Origin: a virus
DNA length: 45,926 bases
Strand: one strand, 5' to 3'
Virus record (IMG/VR): IMGVR_UViG_3300020436_003687
Location: 1-45,926 of that record
In this document: piece by piece, positions 36,047 to 43,645 of the stretch
Position numbering within the stretch: position 1 is the stretch's first letter
Layout: each line of letters opens with the position of its first letter
The notes under the pieces: generated by a model
The model's input: the letters and a program-made list of their open reading frames with translations, nothing else
Told to the model about the DNA's origin: nothing
Databases searched by the model: none
Translations under genes and position numbers: made by a program

Positions 36047-37105
36047 CTATAATTGGAATGATTCTTGCCTGTTGATTGCCTCAACTACTTTTTCAACTTC
36101 ACTGTCAGTCAAATATGGATTAAGGGGAATACTTAAGGCACTTTTAACATAGAAGTCTGTTTGTGGATAACCAACACCACCATAACTTTCTGTGTAATGT
36201 ATAACTGTTTCTATGCCTATATCTTTTAAGGCTTGATGTGTTTTTAATTTGTCTTTAAAGAACACAGCGTATTTGTGAGTATTCCATGTGCTATATGACG
36301 GACTTGGTCTTACATTTTTTAATCTATCATTATAATAATCGGCAATTTGTTTTCTTCTAATTTGCCATTGATCAAACCTATCCAAGGAGAGCTTAACTTG
36401 AATAGCTCTTTCTTCATCGGGCCAGGCATTTAATCCTGTACCAGAAATTTTTTCAAGCCTTTTTGGCTTTCCATGTTTCCGCATTCTATTAATAACAATT
36501 TTTTCATCTTCACTGTTACAAATTATTGCTCCAAAAGTAGATAGTGTTCGTAAAGGCTTGGCGTCTGCAAAACCCATTGTGGTATAAGTACCTAACATAA
36601 GACTATCAATACCTTTGTATTTTGCGAATGCACTTTGATTTGCATCATTGATATAGTGAAGCTTATTTGTTCTACAAAACTTATCTACAATCTCATGATC
36701 ATACATGTCCCCATACAAGCCAATAGCAATCACAGCTTTTGTGTTTTTTGTAAGAGCACTATCTAGTTGCGTGCAATCCATACTACCATATCTATTGATA
36801 TCTATAAATTTTGGAGTTGCACCAAGAAAAGTTATAGGACCAACAATTGCAGGAGGCCCATATCCTATTGTTATTACTTCATCGCCTTTTCCTATATTTA
36901 GATGACTTAAAATAATGTTCATAGCAATTGAACCACTTGTCACAAGTAAAACTTTTCTTCCGGTAATTTGCTCCAGCCTTGCTTCGACCTCTTTGGTGGC
37001 CAATCCATTAGACATGTCTCCAGTCTTTGTGATAGTTTCCAAATGTGTAAAGTATTCATCTTTGATATCAGCTAGGTATCTATCTAATCCACCAAATCTA
37101 ATCAT
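36047..37105 (-). CDS. DegT/DnrJ/EryC1-type PLP aminotransferase, 352 aa
   Basis: The family is read from RKVLLVTSGSIAMNIILSHLNIGKGDEVITIGYG, YINDANQSAF (Asp154) and FADAKPLRTLSTFGAIICN, in which Lys183 is the PLP lysine. Such enzymes transfer an amino group to keto-sugars in nucleotide-sugar pathways. The C-terminal domain with ...NTHKYAVFFKDK is normal. It overlaps the 2OG oxygenase gene by 8 bp. Together with the PP-loop and oxygenase genes it forms a modification-type operon, substrate unknown. Confidence 0.85.
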   Translation of the reverse strand: MIRFGGLDRYLADIKDEYFTHLETITKTGDMSNGLATKEVEARLEQITGRKVLLVTSGSIAMNIILSHLNIGKGDEVITIGYGPPAIVGPITFLGATPKFIDINRYGSMDCTQLDSALTKNTKAVIAIGLYGDMYDHEIVDKFCRTNKLHYINDANQSAFAKYKGIDSLMLGTYTTMGFADAKPLRTLSTFGAIICNSEDEKIVINRMRKHGKPKRLEKISGTGLNAWPDEERAIQVKLSLDRFDQWQIRRKQIADYYNDRLKNVRPSPSYSTWNTHKYAVFFKDKLKTHQALKDIGIETVIHYTESYGGVGYPQTDFYVKSALSIPLNPYLTDSEVEKVVEAINRQESFQL

Positions 37106-37778
37106 TTAATATTCCTGTCAATGATACTGTAAACTGTGGCACATAGCCTGCATTAGCACTACAATGGCCTACACCAAATGGGATATTGTACACGTCACCT
37201 GCTTTCCAATTCCACAAAACAGTTTCAGATATTTGAAACATAAATCCATTATGCCAATCGGTTACAGGAAACCAATATCTTACAATTTGGCCTAAAGGAC
37301 ATCTTTTAGTAACTTTGTCAATTACAAAATCATTTTTAAATTTAGCAGTGTAAGTGCCTATATCATCCACGTGCCAGGCTACACCATGTCCAGGCAACTT
37401 AACCAACAACCTAAAGAAAAGATAATCGGGTCTCAAATTAAGTTTTGTTATATTATCATCTCCAAACATTTCTATCATCTTTTTGTTTGTATCACCCTCA
37501 ACACCATAATTCAATTCAAAACTATTATGTTTATTTCGTCCTAATTTAATATTTGTAGAAGCTAATTTTTTTCCAAAATCACTATAGTGAGGCTTTGGCA
37601 TTTCATAATTTTGATGTGCTTGATCAAAGTAATCAATTGAAAATTTAATCCAATCTTCTGATTTAATATTACATGTTGTAATTTTTGAAGGAATGTGTTT
37701 TTCCAGCTTATCAAAATGATCAGACATGAAAAGCCATGGTTTATTTTCTAATAAATTTTTGTAGTCTTCTTTTTTCAT
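37098..37778 (-). CDS. Asp/Asn beta-hydroxylase-like 2OG-Fe(II) oxygenase, 226 aa
   Basis: A cupin-fold dioxygenase: LPGHGVAWHVDD gives His136-x-Asp138, and FGVGHCSANAG gives the distal His205. RYWFPVTDWHNGFMFQ precedes it, as in the aspartyl/asparaginyl hydroxylase family. It would use 2-oxoglutarate and O2 to hydroxylate a substrate. It overlaps its neighbours by 4-8 bp and so is co-translated with the PP-loop and aminotransferase proteins. Confidence 0.75.
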   Translation of the reverse strand: MKKEDYKNLLENKPWLFMSDHFDKLEKHIPSKITTCNIKSEDWIKFSIDYFDQAHQNYEMPKPHYSDFGKKLASTNIKLGRNKHNSFELNYGVEGDTNKKMIEMFGDDNITKLNLRPDYLFFRLLVKLPGHGVAWHVDDIGTYTAKFKNDFVIDKVTKRCPLGQIVRYWFPVTDWHNGFMFQISETVLWNWKAGDVYNIPFGVGHCSANAGYVPQFTVSLTGILND

Positions 37779-38830
37779 TTTCCGTTTAGCAGTGAATCAA
37801 ATTCTTCTCCAGGGACATATTCTAGTGTGTCAATGTCTATCAGCCAAGCTATTTTACTGGTCATTTCAAACATAGGATATTCCCAGTCAATCTGTTGATG
37901 TTTTTTATAAAGCTTTTGACAGTCTTTAACAAATTTATTCCATATATCATCACGCCCATGTTGATACAATTGATCTGTAACAAAACTGTTTTTAGCGGTA
38001 AGTGTAGAACATATTCTTGACTGTGTTGTGTCATGCTTGTGATTGATACTGTGTCGGCCAATTGCTTTATTAAATTCTATTATATCAAGATTTTTGTAGC
38101 CATAAAATTTAGTTTCAACACCAGTTCCATTTTTAACAAGAAAATCTCTTGCCAGCCTGCTTTGACTTATTAGCAATTCAGGACATAGAGTGTTTGGTCC
38201 ATAGAACCAAATCACGTTGTCAAGATGCATACTATCTAATATCGATTGATGTAAAGTCATACAGAACCATCTGCCTTGATGTTGAAACAAGTGTGGTTTG
38301 TCGTGTCCAGTAAGCCAAATATCATCTGTCCAAAAAGGACAAGCCGAAAGCTTTGTATCTAGCATTAGTTCTGTAGAAGGATTGTTGTACCACCATTCAG
38401 ATTGGAGGAAAATTTTTTCCATGAGCTCTATACTATTACTTTGATAATAAAAATTTTCATTAGACATTATACGTTTAATTTTATCATTGTAGTATAAGTT
38501 TTCATTTGGATGGGACTGTTCAAGCGACCAGCCTGCTGTAACAATCTTGTTGAATTTATGGTTATGTTTTTTGGCATCAACAAAGATACTATGACTATCT
38601 GTGCCTCCAGAATACAAGAGATTTACCGTATTATACTGTTTAAATATTTTATCTAGTGCAATTTTTATATAATCATACTCAGGATTTATCTTTAGGCCTT
38701 TTAAATTTTTAAAAAATGAGTTGTAGAGATATGGCTCTGGATGATAGTTTGTACCGGATAGTTCGTCGTATGCTCGCCATAAGTTCTTGAACTTTTTTCT
38801 GTTAGCTAACCAATAACGTTCCTGGTGCAT
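37775..38830 (-). CDS. PP-loop ATP pyrophosphatase-like protein, 351 aa
   Basis: The motif NLLYSGGTDSHSIF (SGGTDS at 74-79) is the N-type ATP-pyrophosphatase loop, as in asparagine synthase, QueC-like and related adenylating enzymes. The region after it (KIVTAGWSLEQSHPNENLYYNDKIK) fits the helix and strand layout. No N-terminal glutaminase Cys is present, so it is not a full asparagine synthetase. It could adenylate and amidate a carboxyl group in the same pathway as the adjacent oxygenase and aminotransferase. Substrate unknown. Confidence 0.75.
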   Translation of the reverse strand: MHQERYWLANRKKFKNLWRAYDELSGTNYHPEPYLYNSFFKNLKGLKINPEYDYIKIALDKIFKQYNTVNLLYSGGTDSHSIFVDAKKHNHKFNKIVTAGWSLEQSHPNENLYYNDKIKRIMSNENFYYQSNSIELMEKIFLQSEWWYNNPSTELMLDTKLSACPFWTDDIWLTGHDKPHLFQHQGRWFCMTLHQSILDSMHLDNVIWFYGPNTLCPELLISQSRLARDFLVKNGTGVETKFYGYKNLDIIEFNKAIGRHSINHKHDTTQSRICSTLTAKNSFVTDQLYQHGRDDIWNKFVKDCQKLYKKHQQIDWEYPMFEMTSKIAWLIDIDTLEYVPGEEFDSLLNGK

Positions 38831-39577
38831 CTACTGCCAATTTTTTTCACCTTTACGAACTAAACCAAGTTCTTTAGCCCATGTGCTGGAAGGGCGAATT
38901 AATTTTCTAGTTTCGTGATAAGTTTTAAATTGTGGATCATTTGATATGTCAAAAATTATTTCACGTATTGAATTGAGATCAATATTTGTGCCGATCACTG
39001 TAGCATAATTGATAGGTAGCGTATTAGATACTTCACATGTTCCATGCCCAGAAGCAATATATTTGAGGCTTTTACCTTGATTGTTAACCATCATATCAAC
39101 GTCATCACCTAATATCCCTTTTAACATAGCACCACTATTTTTGTATGGCACTAATACTATTTTGTCACCTAATATTCTTTTTAGTAACTTGATATCATAA
39201 CCTTTGCCGTGAGCAACTGTAAGTTGACCTTGCTTGCCTTTGCTAGAGTTTTTTGTACAGATGTACATTGGCTGCTCATATTCTAGCATAATAAAATTTT
39301 CAGGATTATGGAAAAGTCCTTGTCTGTGTACCATGTTGTTAGAAAACACCATTATGGTTGGCTTGTCAGTGCTTTTGAAAATTTTGACTGCTTGACTTAT
39401 CTTTCCAATATTTTCATAAATGACTGTGAAGCCTCTTGCCTCAAGACCATCTTTGTATAACTTTGTTCTTGCGTTGTATGAACCACCGGCCTTTCCATTG
39501 TTTAGAATAGTAATAGTATCTGCATATGACACCGCACTAAACAATAACATTGAAAGCATTAAAATAATTTTTTTCAT
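38831..39577 (-). CDS. tctC: TctC/Bug-family periplasmic binding protein, 248 aa
   Basis: ATG 39577 with a good GGAG yields a signal peptide MKKIILMLSMLLFSAVSYA. The mature start DTITILNNGKAGGSYNARTKLYKDGLEARGF is like Bug/TctC proteins (GG..D..AR). Later QLTVAHGKGYDIKLLKRILGDKIVLVPYKNSGAMLKGILGDDVDMMVNN shows the second-lobe features. Such proteins capture carboxylates (citrate and others) in the periplasm. It is shorter than the usual about 320. It lies next to the tctA-like gene, separated by 8 bp. Confidence 0.8.
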   Translation of the reverse strand: MKKIILMLSMLLFSAVSYADTITILNNGKAGGSYNARTKLYKDGLEARGFTVIYENIGKISQAVKIFKSTDKPTIMVFSNNMVHRQGLFHNPENFIMLEYEQPMYICTKNSSKGKQGQLTVAHGKGYDIKLLKRILGDKIVLVPYKNSGAMLKGILGDDVDMMVNNQGKSLKYIASGHGTCEVSNTLPINYATVIGTNIDLNSIREIIFDISNDPQFKTYHETRKLIRPSSTWAKELGLVRKGEKNWQ

Positions 39578-39585
39578 TTTTTCTC

Positions 39586-40914
39586 CTATATTAACCATTG
39601 TCTATAAAATACACCTTCAATATCATTTCCTAATATAAACAGGAATATTAAAGGTATTGTTTCATAGTTTTTTAAAAAATATCCTAAACAGCAAAAAACT
39701 ATCAAACATGCTGTATAGAACCACACTCTATAATCTAATATTCCCAGATAAGTGTTTAAGCATAACATACCTACCGCCAATATTACGACCATAATTTTTT
39801 TTGTATTTGCAAAAGTTTGTAAAATTTTCCGTGCAAGTGGCCAGGCTACAATCAAACCAACAACATTTGCCACTACAAACCATGGAACAATTTGCTTGAA
39901 AATCATCTCTGCATTTATAGACACATTGTCAAATTGAAAAGGTGACCAACCAGCATCAACTAATAAACTGTAAAGAACAATTTCAGATCCGGTAATTGGA
40001 ATGCCTATCAATAGTAATGGTAGCATACTAGCAAACTGTCCTGAATTATTTGCTGTTTCACTTGCCACTAACAGCTTGGATGGATTGTTTGGGTGCAATT
40101 TTTTTTCAAATGAATAACTTGCATTAGTGCTTAATACTGTGCTTACACCTGGAACAAAACCACAAAAATATCCTAACACACTGCCACGTAATGCACTGGG
40201 TATACACTTTTTGCTAAAGTAATTTAATACTTTTTTGAAATTAACATTGATGTTTGGCAAAAACTGGCCTTTATCTTCGGTGTGAAACATTTTTAAAATA
40301 GTAGGAAATATCAAAAAGCCGATTAATACTGGAATTAAAGGTATGCCAAATCTCATGTCTTCAATGCCTAAAGTAAATCTAAAGTCTGGAGATATATCAT
40401 TTTCACCAGGCATGCTTAAAGCAAATCCTAGTAGGCAAAGTAAAAGGTTGATTGGAATATTTTTTTTATTATATACAGTAAGACAAAATCCAATTATAAA
40501 CAGATATAAGAAAAATTTTGTGCCATTAGCAAAGAACATTGTCATATGCCCAGTCAGTAGAGATATTAAGATAAATGTTACTAACACTGCCACCACACTA
40601 CCTAAAACACTTCCGATAGCACTTATACCAATTGCTAACTTGGCTAATTTACGTTTATTAAATTTTGTGCCTTCAATCACAGCAGGCAAACTATTAGTCT
40701 CACCAGGTATTCCAAGATATACGGCAGGAATTGTTCCTGTGAATTGAACCATACTGGCTAACGACATATAAAACAAAAGTAATTGAATAATGTCAAACGA
40801 CATTAGCAAAGGAGTTGCCACTATCATTGCAACCATTACGCCTGCTCCAGGCACAATACCGGTTACAGTTCCTGCTAATAGACCTGTGCTAACTGCAATT
40901 AATTCATTCATCAT
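39586..40914 (-). CDS. tctA: TctA-like tricarboxylate transporter membrane protein, 442 aa
   Basis: A polytopic membrane protein with about 10-12 TM segments and the TctA repeat GTVTGIVPGAGVMVAMIVATPLLMSFD near the start, then GFVPGVSTVLSTNASYSFEKKL and PSKLLVASETANNSGQFASMLPLLLIGIPITGSEIVLY in the second half. In the three-part system TctA is the large subunit, TctB a small four-TM subunit and TctC the binding protein. No TctB is seen here. ATG 40914 is chosen for its sigma-70 promoter 3-6 bp upstream. Length (442 aa) is slightly short of the usual about 500. Confidence 0.85.
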   Translation of the reverse strand: MMNELIAVSTGLLAGTVTGIVPGAGVMVAMIVATPLLMSFDIIQLLLFYMSLASMVQFTGTIPAVYLGIPGETNSLPAVIEGTKFNKRKLAKLAIGISAIGSVLGSVVAVLVTFILISLLTGHMTMFFANGTKFFLYLFIIGFCLTVYNKKNIPINLLLCLLGFALSMPGENDISPDFRFTLGIEDMRFGIPLIPVLIGFLIFPTILKMFHTEDKGQFLPNINVNFKKVLNYFSKKCIPSALRGSVLGYFCGFVPGVSTVLSTNASYSFEKKLHPNNPSKLLVASETANNSGQFASMLPLLLIGIPITGSEIVLYSLLVDAGWSPFQFDNVSINAEMIFKQIVPWFVVANVVGLIVAWPLARKILQTFANTKKIMVVILAVGMLCLNTYLGILDYRVWFYTACLIVFCCLGYFLKNYETIPLIFLFILGNDIEGVFYRQWLI

Positions 40915-40917
40915 AAT

Positions 40918-40946
40918 ATTATAAATGTTTTTTGTTAAGTTAGCAA
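40918..40946 (-). promoter_or_regulatory. Sigma-70-like promoter TTGCTA-17-TATAAT before tctA
   Basis: TTGCTA (40946-40941) and TATAAT (40923-40918) on the minus strand are 17 bp apart. The first ATG is 3 bp, and the second (40911) 6 bp, after the -10 hexamer. The -35 box overlaps a hairpin of the adjacent structured region. Confidence 0.6.
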
Positions 40947-41013
40947 GATACTTGCATACGGAAGGGCGTTCTATTGGTAAAGAGCAGTTGCTCAAGCGTC
41001 CTTTTTTATTCCG
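40943..41013. ncRNA. Structured intergenic element 1
   Basis: Several complementary arms nest here. GCAAG-ATA-CTTGC (40943-40955) is a tight hairpin. CGGAA (40959-40963) pairs TTCCG (41009-41013), GGGCG (40964-40968) pairs CGTCC with flanking TT/AA (40994-41001), and GAGCA (40982-40986) pairs TGCTC (40989-40993). It is visibly more GC-rich than the genes around it. Strand and function are unknown; a tRNA-like T-arm is missing. Confidence 0.45.
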
Positions 41014-41042
41014 ACGTCACTTACATGGCGTTACAGAAATAT

Positions 41043-41195
41043 TTAGTTAAGCTTTTTGTATTGCTTGCACAAATGAACATAAACTTTTGTCCAATATTCT
41101 TTGAACCATGGGTCTTCTGCAGTCATCATCATTTTGAAAGCGTTGTTCATTAGCCTGTGTTTACTAGGTGAAAAAAGTTTAGAGAGTTTGGTCAT
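41043..41195 (-). CDS. Small phage protein, 50 aa
   Basis: Starts MTKLSKLFSPSKHRLMNNAF and ends DPWFKEYWTKVYVHLCKQYKKLN. It begins in a TAATG overlap with the 2OG oxygenase stop, strong evidence for a real coupled gene. Amphipathic helices and an aromatic DPWF..YW phrase stand out. Function unknown. Confidence 0.65.
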   Translation of the reverse strand: MTKLSKLFSPSKHRLMNNAFKMMMTAEDPWFKEYWTKVYVHLCKQYKKLN

Positions 41196-41683
41196 TAGAA
41201 ATAATTTAGATTGAACACTAATCTGTAAGGAGCATCACATGAATTAGTGGTACCACTATGCTTTTGCCCAGCATCAAAAATAATCAACTTGTTTTCTTTA
41301 CTGGTAACTTTTGTTCCATCTTCAAATTTTGTATAACCGTTGTTTGTATTTAGATACAAAATAGCAGTTTTTAAATTTGCTGGTGGATTTGGAATATCAA
41401 TGTGTGCGTCATGTTCAATGATAGAATCCGCTTTTGGTAAGAGGTTAAATTTAGCTCGTACTAGACTGGTTATGTTAAGTTTATTAATAAAAATGTCCAG
41501 TCCACCTAATTTCCAAGAGCTAATAAATTCATTGTCTCTGTAAATTGTGTGTGTAAATTGAACATGGCCATCTCCAGGGTAGCTTACTCCGTGGTTCAAA
41601 GACCATGGAAAAGTTGCATCAGTAACTATCTGTTTGATGTCTGCGAGATCGTTTTGTTCTAAAAAATTTTCTATTATCTTCAT
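41195..41683 (-). CDS. 2OG-Fe(II) oxygenase of prolyl-hydroxylase type, 162 aa
   Basis: The iron triad is DAHIDIP (His94-x-Asp96) with the distal His142 in GQKHSGT, and Arg154 in APYRLVFNLNYF binds 2-oxoglutarate. Fold and length match the small Fe2OG-oxygenase family common in marine T4-like phages, where virion or host protein hydroxylation is proposed. It overlaps the 164-aa gene by 4 bp and the 50-aa gene by TAATG. Confidence 0.85.
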   Translation of the reverse strand: MKIIENFLEQNDLADIKQIVTDATFPWSLNHGVSYPGDGHVQFTHTIYRDNEFISSWKLGGLDIFINKLNITSLVRAKFNLLPKADSIIEHDAHIDIPNPPANLKTAILYLNTNNGYTKFEDGTKVTSKENKLIIFDAGQKHSGTTNSCDAPYRLVFNLNYF

Positions 41684-42171
41684 TTTAGGTTGGCCAATAA
41701 TCTGGCCTCTTTTTCTTGAGCCAATCTTTTTTGTTCTTCTATTTCTTCGGGATCAGGCTTTTTTTCAGGCTCAAGTTTTTTTGGTGCTTCAATAGGCATA
41801 CCACCATTATCAAACCACCTATCGTCTGCGGTGACTAGGCATCTGCTATAAAAGTTCTCTTTTTCGCCTACAGTAGTTTTCAGTGTAATCAGGCGTCTTT
41901 TTTTATGCAATTTGCCTTTGTAAATTGTTCCATCTGCTTGATGAAGTGTATGTCCATACAGACCGCCATACACACGATCTATTTTAATATATTCTGATCC
42001 ATTATCGTCTTTATGGCGTTTGGCTTTATCATATATTGCTGGTAATTTATGTAAAGAAAGTTGTTCAAGATAAAATCTGTTTGTATATGATTCATACTTT
42101 TCTTCTCGAAAAGTACTAGGCTTTCTAATAATTTGGCCTAGTCCCTCTAATAATTCTTTAGTTTTACTCAT
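41680..42171 (-). CDS. Phage protein of unknown function, 163 aa
   Basis: ATG 42171 (MSKTKELLEGLGQIIRKPSTFREEKYESYTNRFYLEQL) is preferred, since the longer frame extends into the structured element upstream. The middle (DRVYGGLYGHTLHQADGTIYKGKLHKKRRLITLKTTVGEKENFYSRCLVTADDRWFDNGGMP) looks like a small beta barrel. The end is a charged helix (EPEKKPDPEEIEEQKRLAQEKEARLLANLK). No family recognised. Confidence 0.55.
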   Translation of the reverse strand: MSKTKELLEGLGQIIRKPSTFREEKYESYTNRFYLEQLSLHKLPAIYDKAKRHKDDNGSEYIKIDRVYGGLYGHTLHQADGTIYKGKLHKKRRLITLKTTVGEKENFYSRCLVTADDRWFDNGGMPIEAPKKLEPEKKPDPEEIEEQKRLAQEKEARLLANLK

Positions 42172-42188
42172 ATGTATAATAGGCCCAA

Positions 42189-42300
42189 CACCAGGCACAA
42201 GGTTATGCAGTCTCGCGGGGTTGCCGCTATCTAATGCATACGCCTAAAGGGCTGAAAAAAGAGTTGACAAATGAGTGCCTACACCCTTGCGGCCCTGGTG
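42189..42300. ncRNA. Structured intergenic element 2
   Basis: Nested arms span the gap: CACCAGG (42189-42195) with CCTGGTG (42294-42300), CAAGG (42198-42202) with CCTTG (42285-42289), TATGCA (42204-42209) with TGCATA (42235-42240) and GCGG (42215-42218) with CCGC (42224-42227). It is GC-rich against the AT-rich genes. No open frame of note spans it. Strand cannot be fixed since pairing is symmetric. It has a vague likeness to the 5' part of tmRNA but no T-arm or CCA end. Confidence 0.5.
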
Positions 42301-42327
42301 CTCGCCTTAGCTGTTTACCATTATATA

Positions 42328-42987
42328 TTATTTTTCCAAGTTAGTCAACCAGGTGTTGATTCTAGCAAGTAAACCTTTGATTCTACTTAGGTTTTTGTAT
42401 TCTATTACAAATAAATTGTCTTTATCTTTGTAATTAAATTTGTTTTTTAAGTTTCTGATTTTGTTTTTAAACAACATTTTAACATTTGCCTCAGTATAGG
42501 GGATGTCGTGTATTAAACATTCTATACCTCCGTTGGTAATATCTTTACTAAGAGCAATCAATTTTTCTCTAGTCAAACTGTTTTCAGTGTTAGTTTTCCA
42601 ATATCCAATTTTTTGTTGTAGAGTTTTGTGTTTTGATAACCAAACTTTTTTGTATACACCTTGTTGATATTCTTGTTTGCTGCTATTAGTTACAGGATCA
42701 TTAATTACAACATACAATTCGTTTGGAAACATTTGTTGCAAAACCATAGGATCATAATGACTAGGAATAACATCTAATTTTTTTGTAAGTGATACATTAG
42801 GTATTTTTGATTTCCATTTTGAATCAAAAGGTTTTAAAAGTAATTTGTCAAAGACATCATATGTCCATGTTCTATCTCCCATCATGTCATGTGCCAGAGT
42901 GTTAAAAAAATTGCCACGTGATATTTTAACAGCAAGACTTTCTCCTCCTGCGCCATGATTATAACAAACAAAAAGAAATTTAGGCAT
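42328..42987 (-). CDS. GAGGES-motif P-loop/sulfotransferase-like protein, 219 aa
   Basis: The start MPKFLFVCYNHGAGGESLAVKISRGNFFN resembles that of the 254-aa protein at 10060-10824 (QYTPGAGGRF): strand, GAGG loop, helix. This suggests a phosphate-binding loop of sulfotransferase-like type without a classic Walker Lys. The C-terminal half is basic (KNKIRNLKNKFNYKDKDNLFVIEYKNLSRIKGLLARI). ATG 42987 is preferred over TTG 42990. It overlaps the SGNH-like gene by 8 bp. Confidence 0.5.
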   Translation of the reverse strand: MPKFLFVCYNHGAGGESLAVKISRGNFFNTLAHDMMGDRTWTYDVFDKLLLKPFDSKWKSKIPNVSLTKKLDVIPSHYDPMVLQQMFPNELYVVINDPVTNSSKQEYQQGVYKKVWLSKHKTLQQKIGYWKTNTENSLTREKLIALSKDITNGGIECLIHDIPYTEANVKMLFKNKIRNLKNKFNYKDKDNLFVIEYKNLSRIKGLLARINTWLTNLEK

Positions 42988-43645
42988 CAAATCTTTCCAG
43001 TTTTTCTTCTAGGCCATATAATCGCAAAAACTTTTCATTTATGTACTTGGCTAAATGTATTTGATAAAATTTATTAGGCACAGTATTTTTGTTACTAAAG
43101 TCGTGCAATTGGTAATGGCTGCTTTGTTTGTAGTCTTCTTCAATTACAAAATTCACATCCATGTGAATGTGTTTAATTAAATCATGTGACCAATCCATCC
43201 TGTACCCTTGCATTACAAATAATTCTGTACGGTTTGTGTTACATACATGTTGCAGCAATAGCAATTTTAATAAAGTATCTTCTTCATCTAGTTTTGGACT
43301 GTAAAGATAATCATAATACATTTGTTTAATTTTACTTTCATTACTCAAACTGCTTGGCCAAAATCCTTTGTATTGGAAGTTTCTCAGACTATCAGCTTCC
43401 ATGTATTTTTTGTTATTGGAATTTAATTCAATATCAAGTTTCTTTTTTGATGTTAATTGGCATATTACATAATCATATCTATTCTGATGTAACTCATTAA
43501 TTAATTGATTTAGGATCAAAGTATTACTAATAGCAGGACCAGATAAATCGGTGATATTCAAGCCACATATTTTTAATACATTTACCCACGTGGGTTTTTC
43601 TCCAGGATATGTTATGCCACATCCGCTAGTTAAAATTTTTGACAT
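42980..43645 (-). CDS. SGNH-hydrolase-like protein, 221 aa
   Basis: ATG 43645 has GGAG upstream. The N-terminus SKILTSGCGITYPGEKPTWVNVL, followed by NITDLSGPAISNTLILNQLINELHQNRYDYVICQLT, follows the SGNH pattern (G-x-S/C-x-T, then G-x-S-N, then ...DxVI). The nucleophile position reads GCG and not GDS, so catalysis is uncertain. Such proteins are frequent in marine T4-like phages near radical SAM or glycan genes. It overlaps the radical SAM gene by 20 bp. Confidence 0.55.
   Translation of the reverse strand: MSKILTSGCGITYPGEKPTWVNVLKICGLNITDLSGPAISNTLILNQLINELHQNRYDYVICQLTSKKKLDIELNSNNKKYMEADSLRNFQYKGFWPSSLSNESKIKQMYYDYLYSPKLDEEDTLLKLLLLQHVCNTNRTELFVMQGYRMDWSHDLIKHIHMDVNFVIEEDYKQSSHYQLHDFSNKNTVPNKFYQIHLAKYINEKFLRLYGLEEKLERFDA

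Noticed and set aside
40940-41020. tRNA gene in structured element 1
   Set aside because: A D-loop-like TTGGTAAAGAGC is present, but no 7-bp acceptor stem, anticodon arm or T-loop can be assembled.
42181-42327. tmRNA (one-piece or permuted) in structured element 2
   Set aside because: GGGCTGA...GTTGACA on the plus strand resembles the tmRNA 5' end, and a short frame ending GCATACGCCTAA could look like a tag. There is no T-arm (GTTCGA-type), no matching 3' acceptor and no CCA at the right place on either strand.
42248-42330. Plus-strand sigma-70 promoter at GAGTTGACAAATG
   Set aside because: TTGACA is perfect but no -10-like hexamer occurs 15-19 bp downstream (the region is GC-rich).
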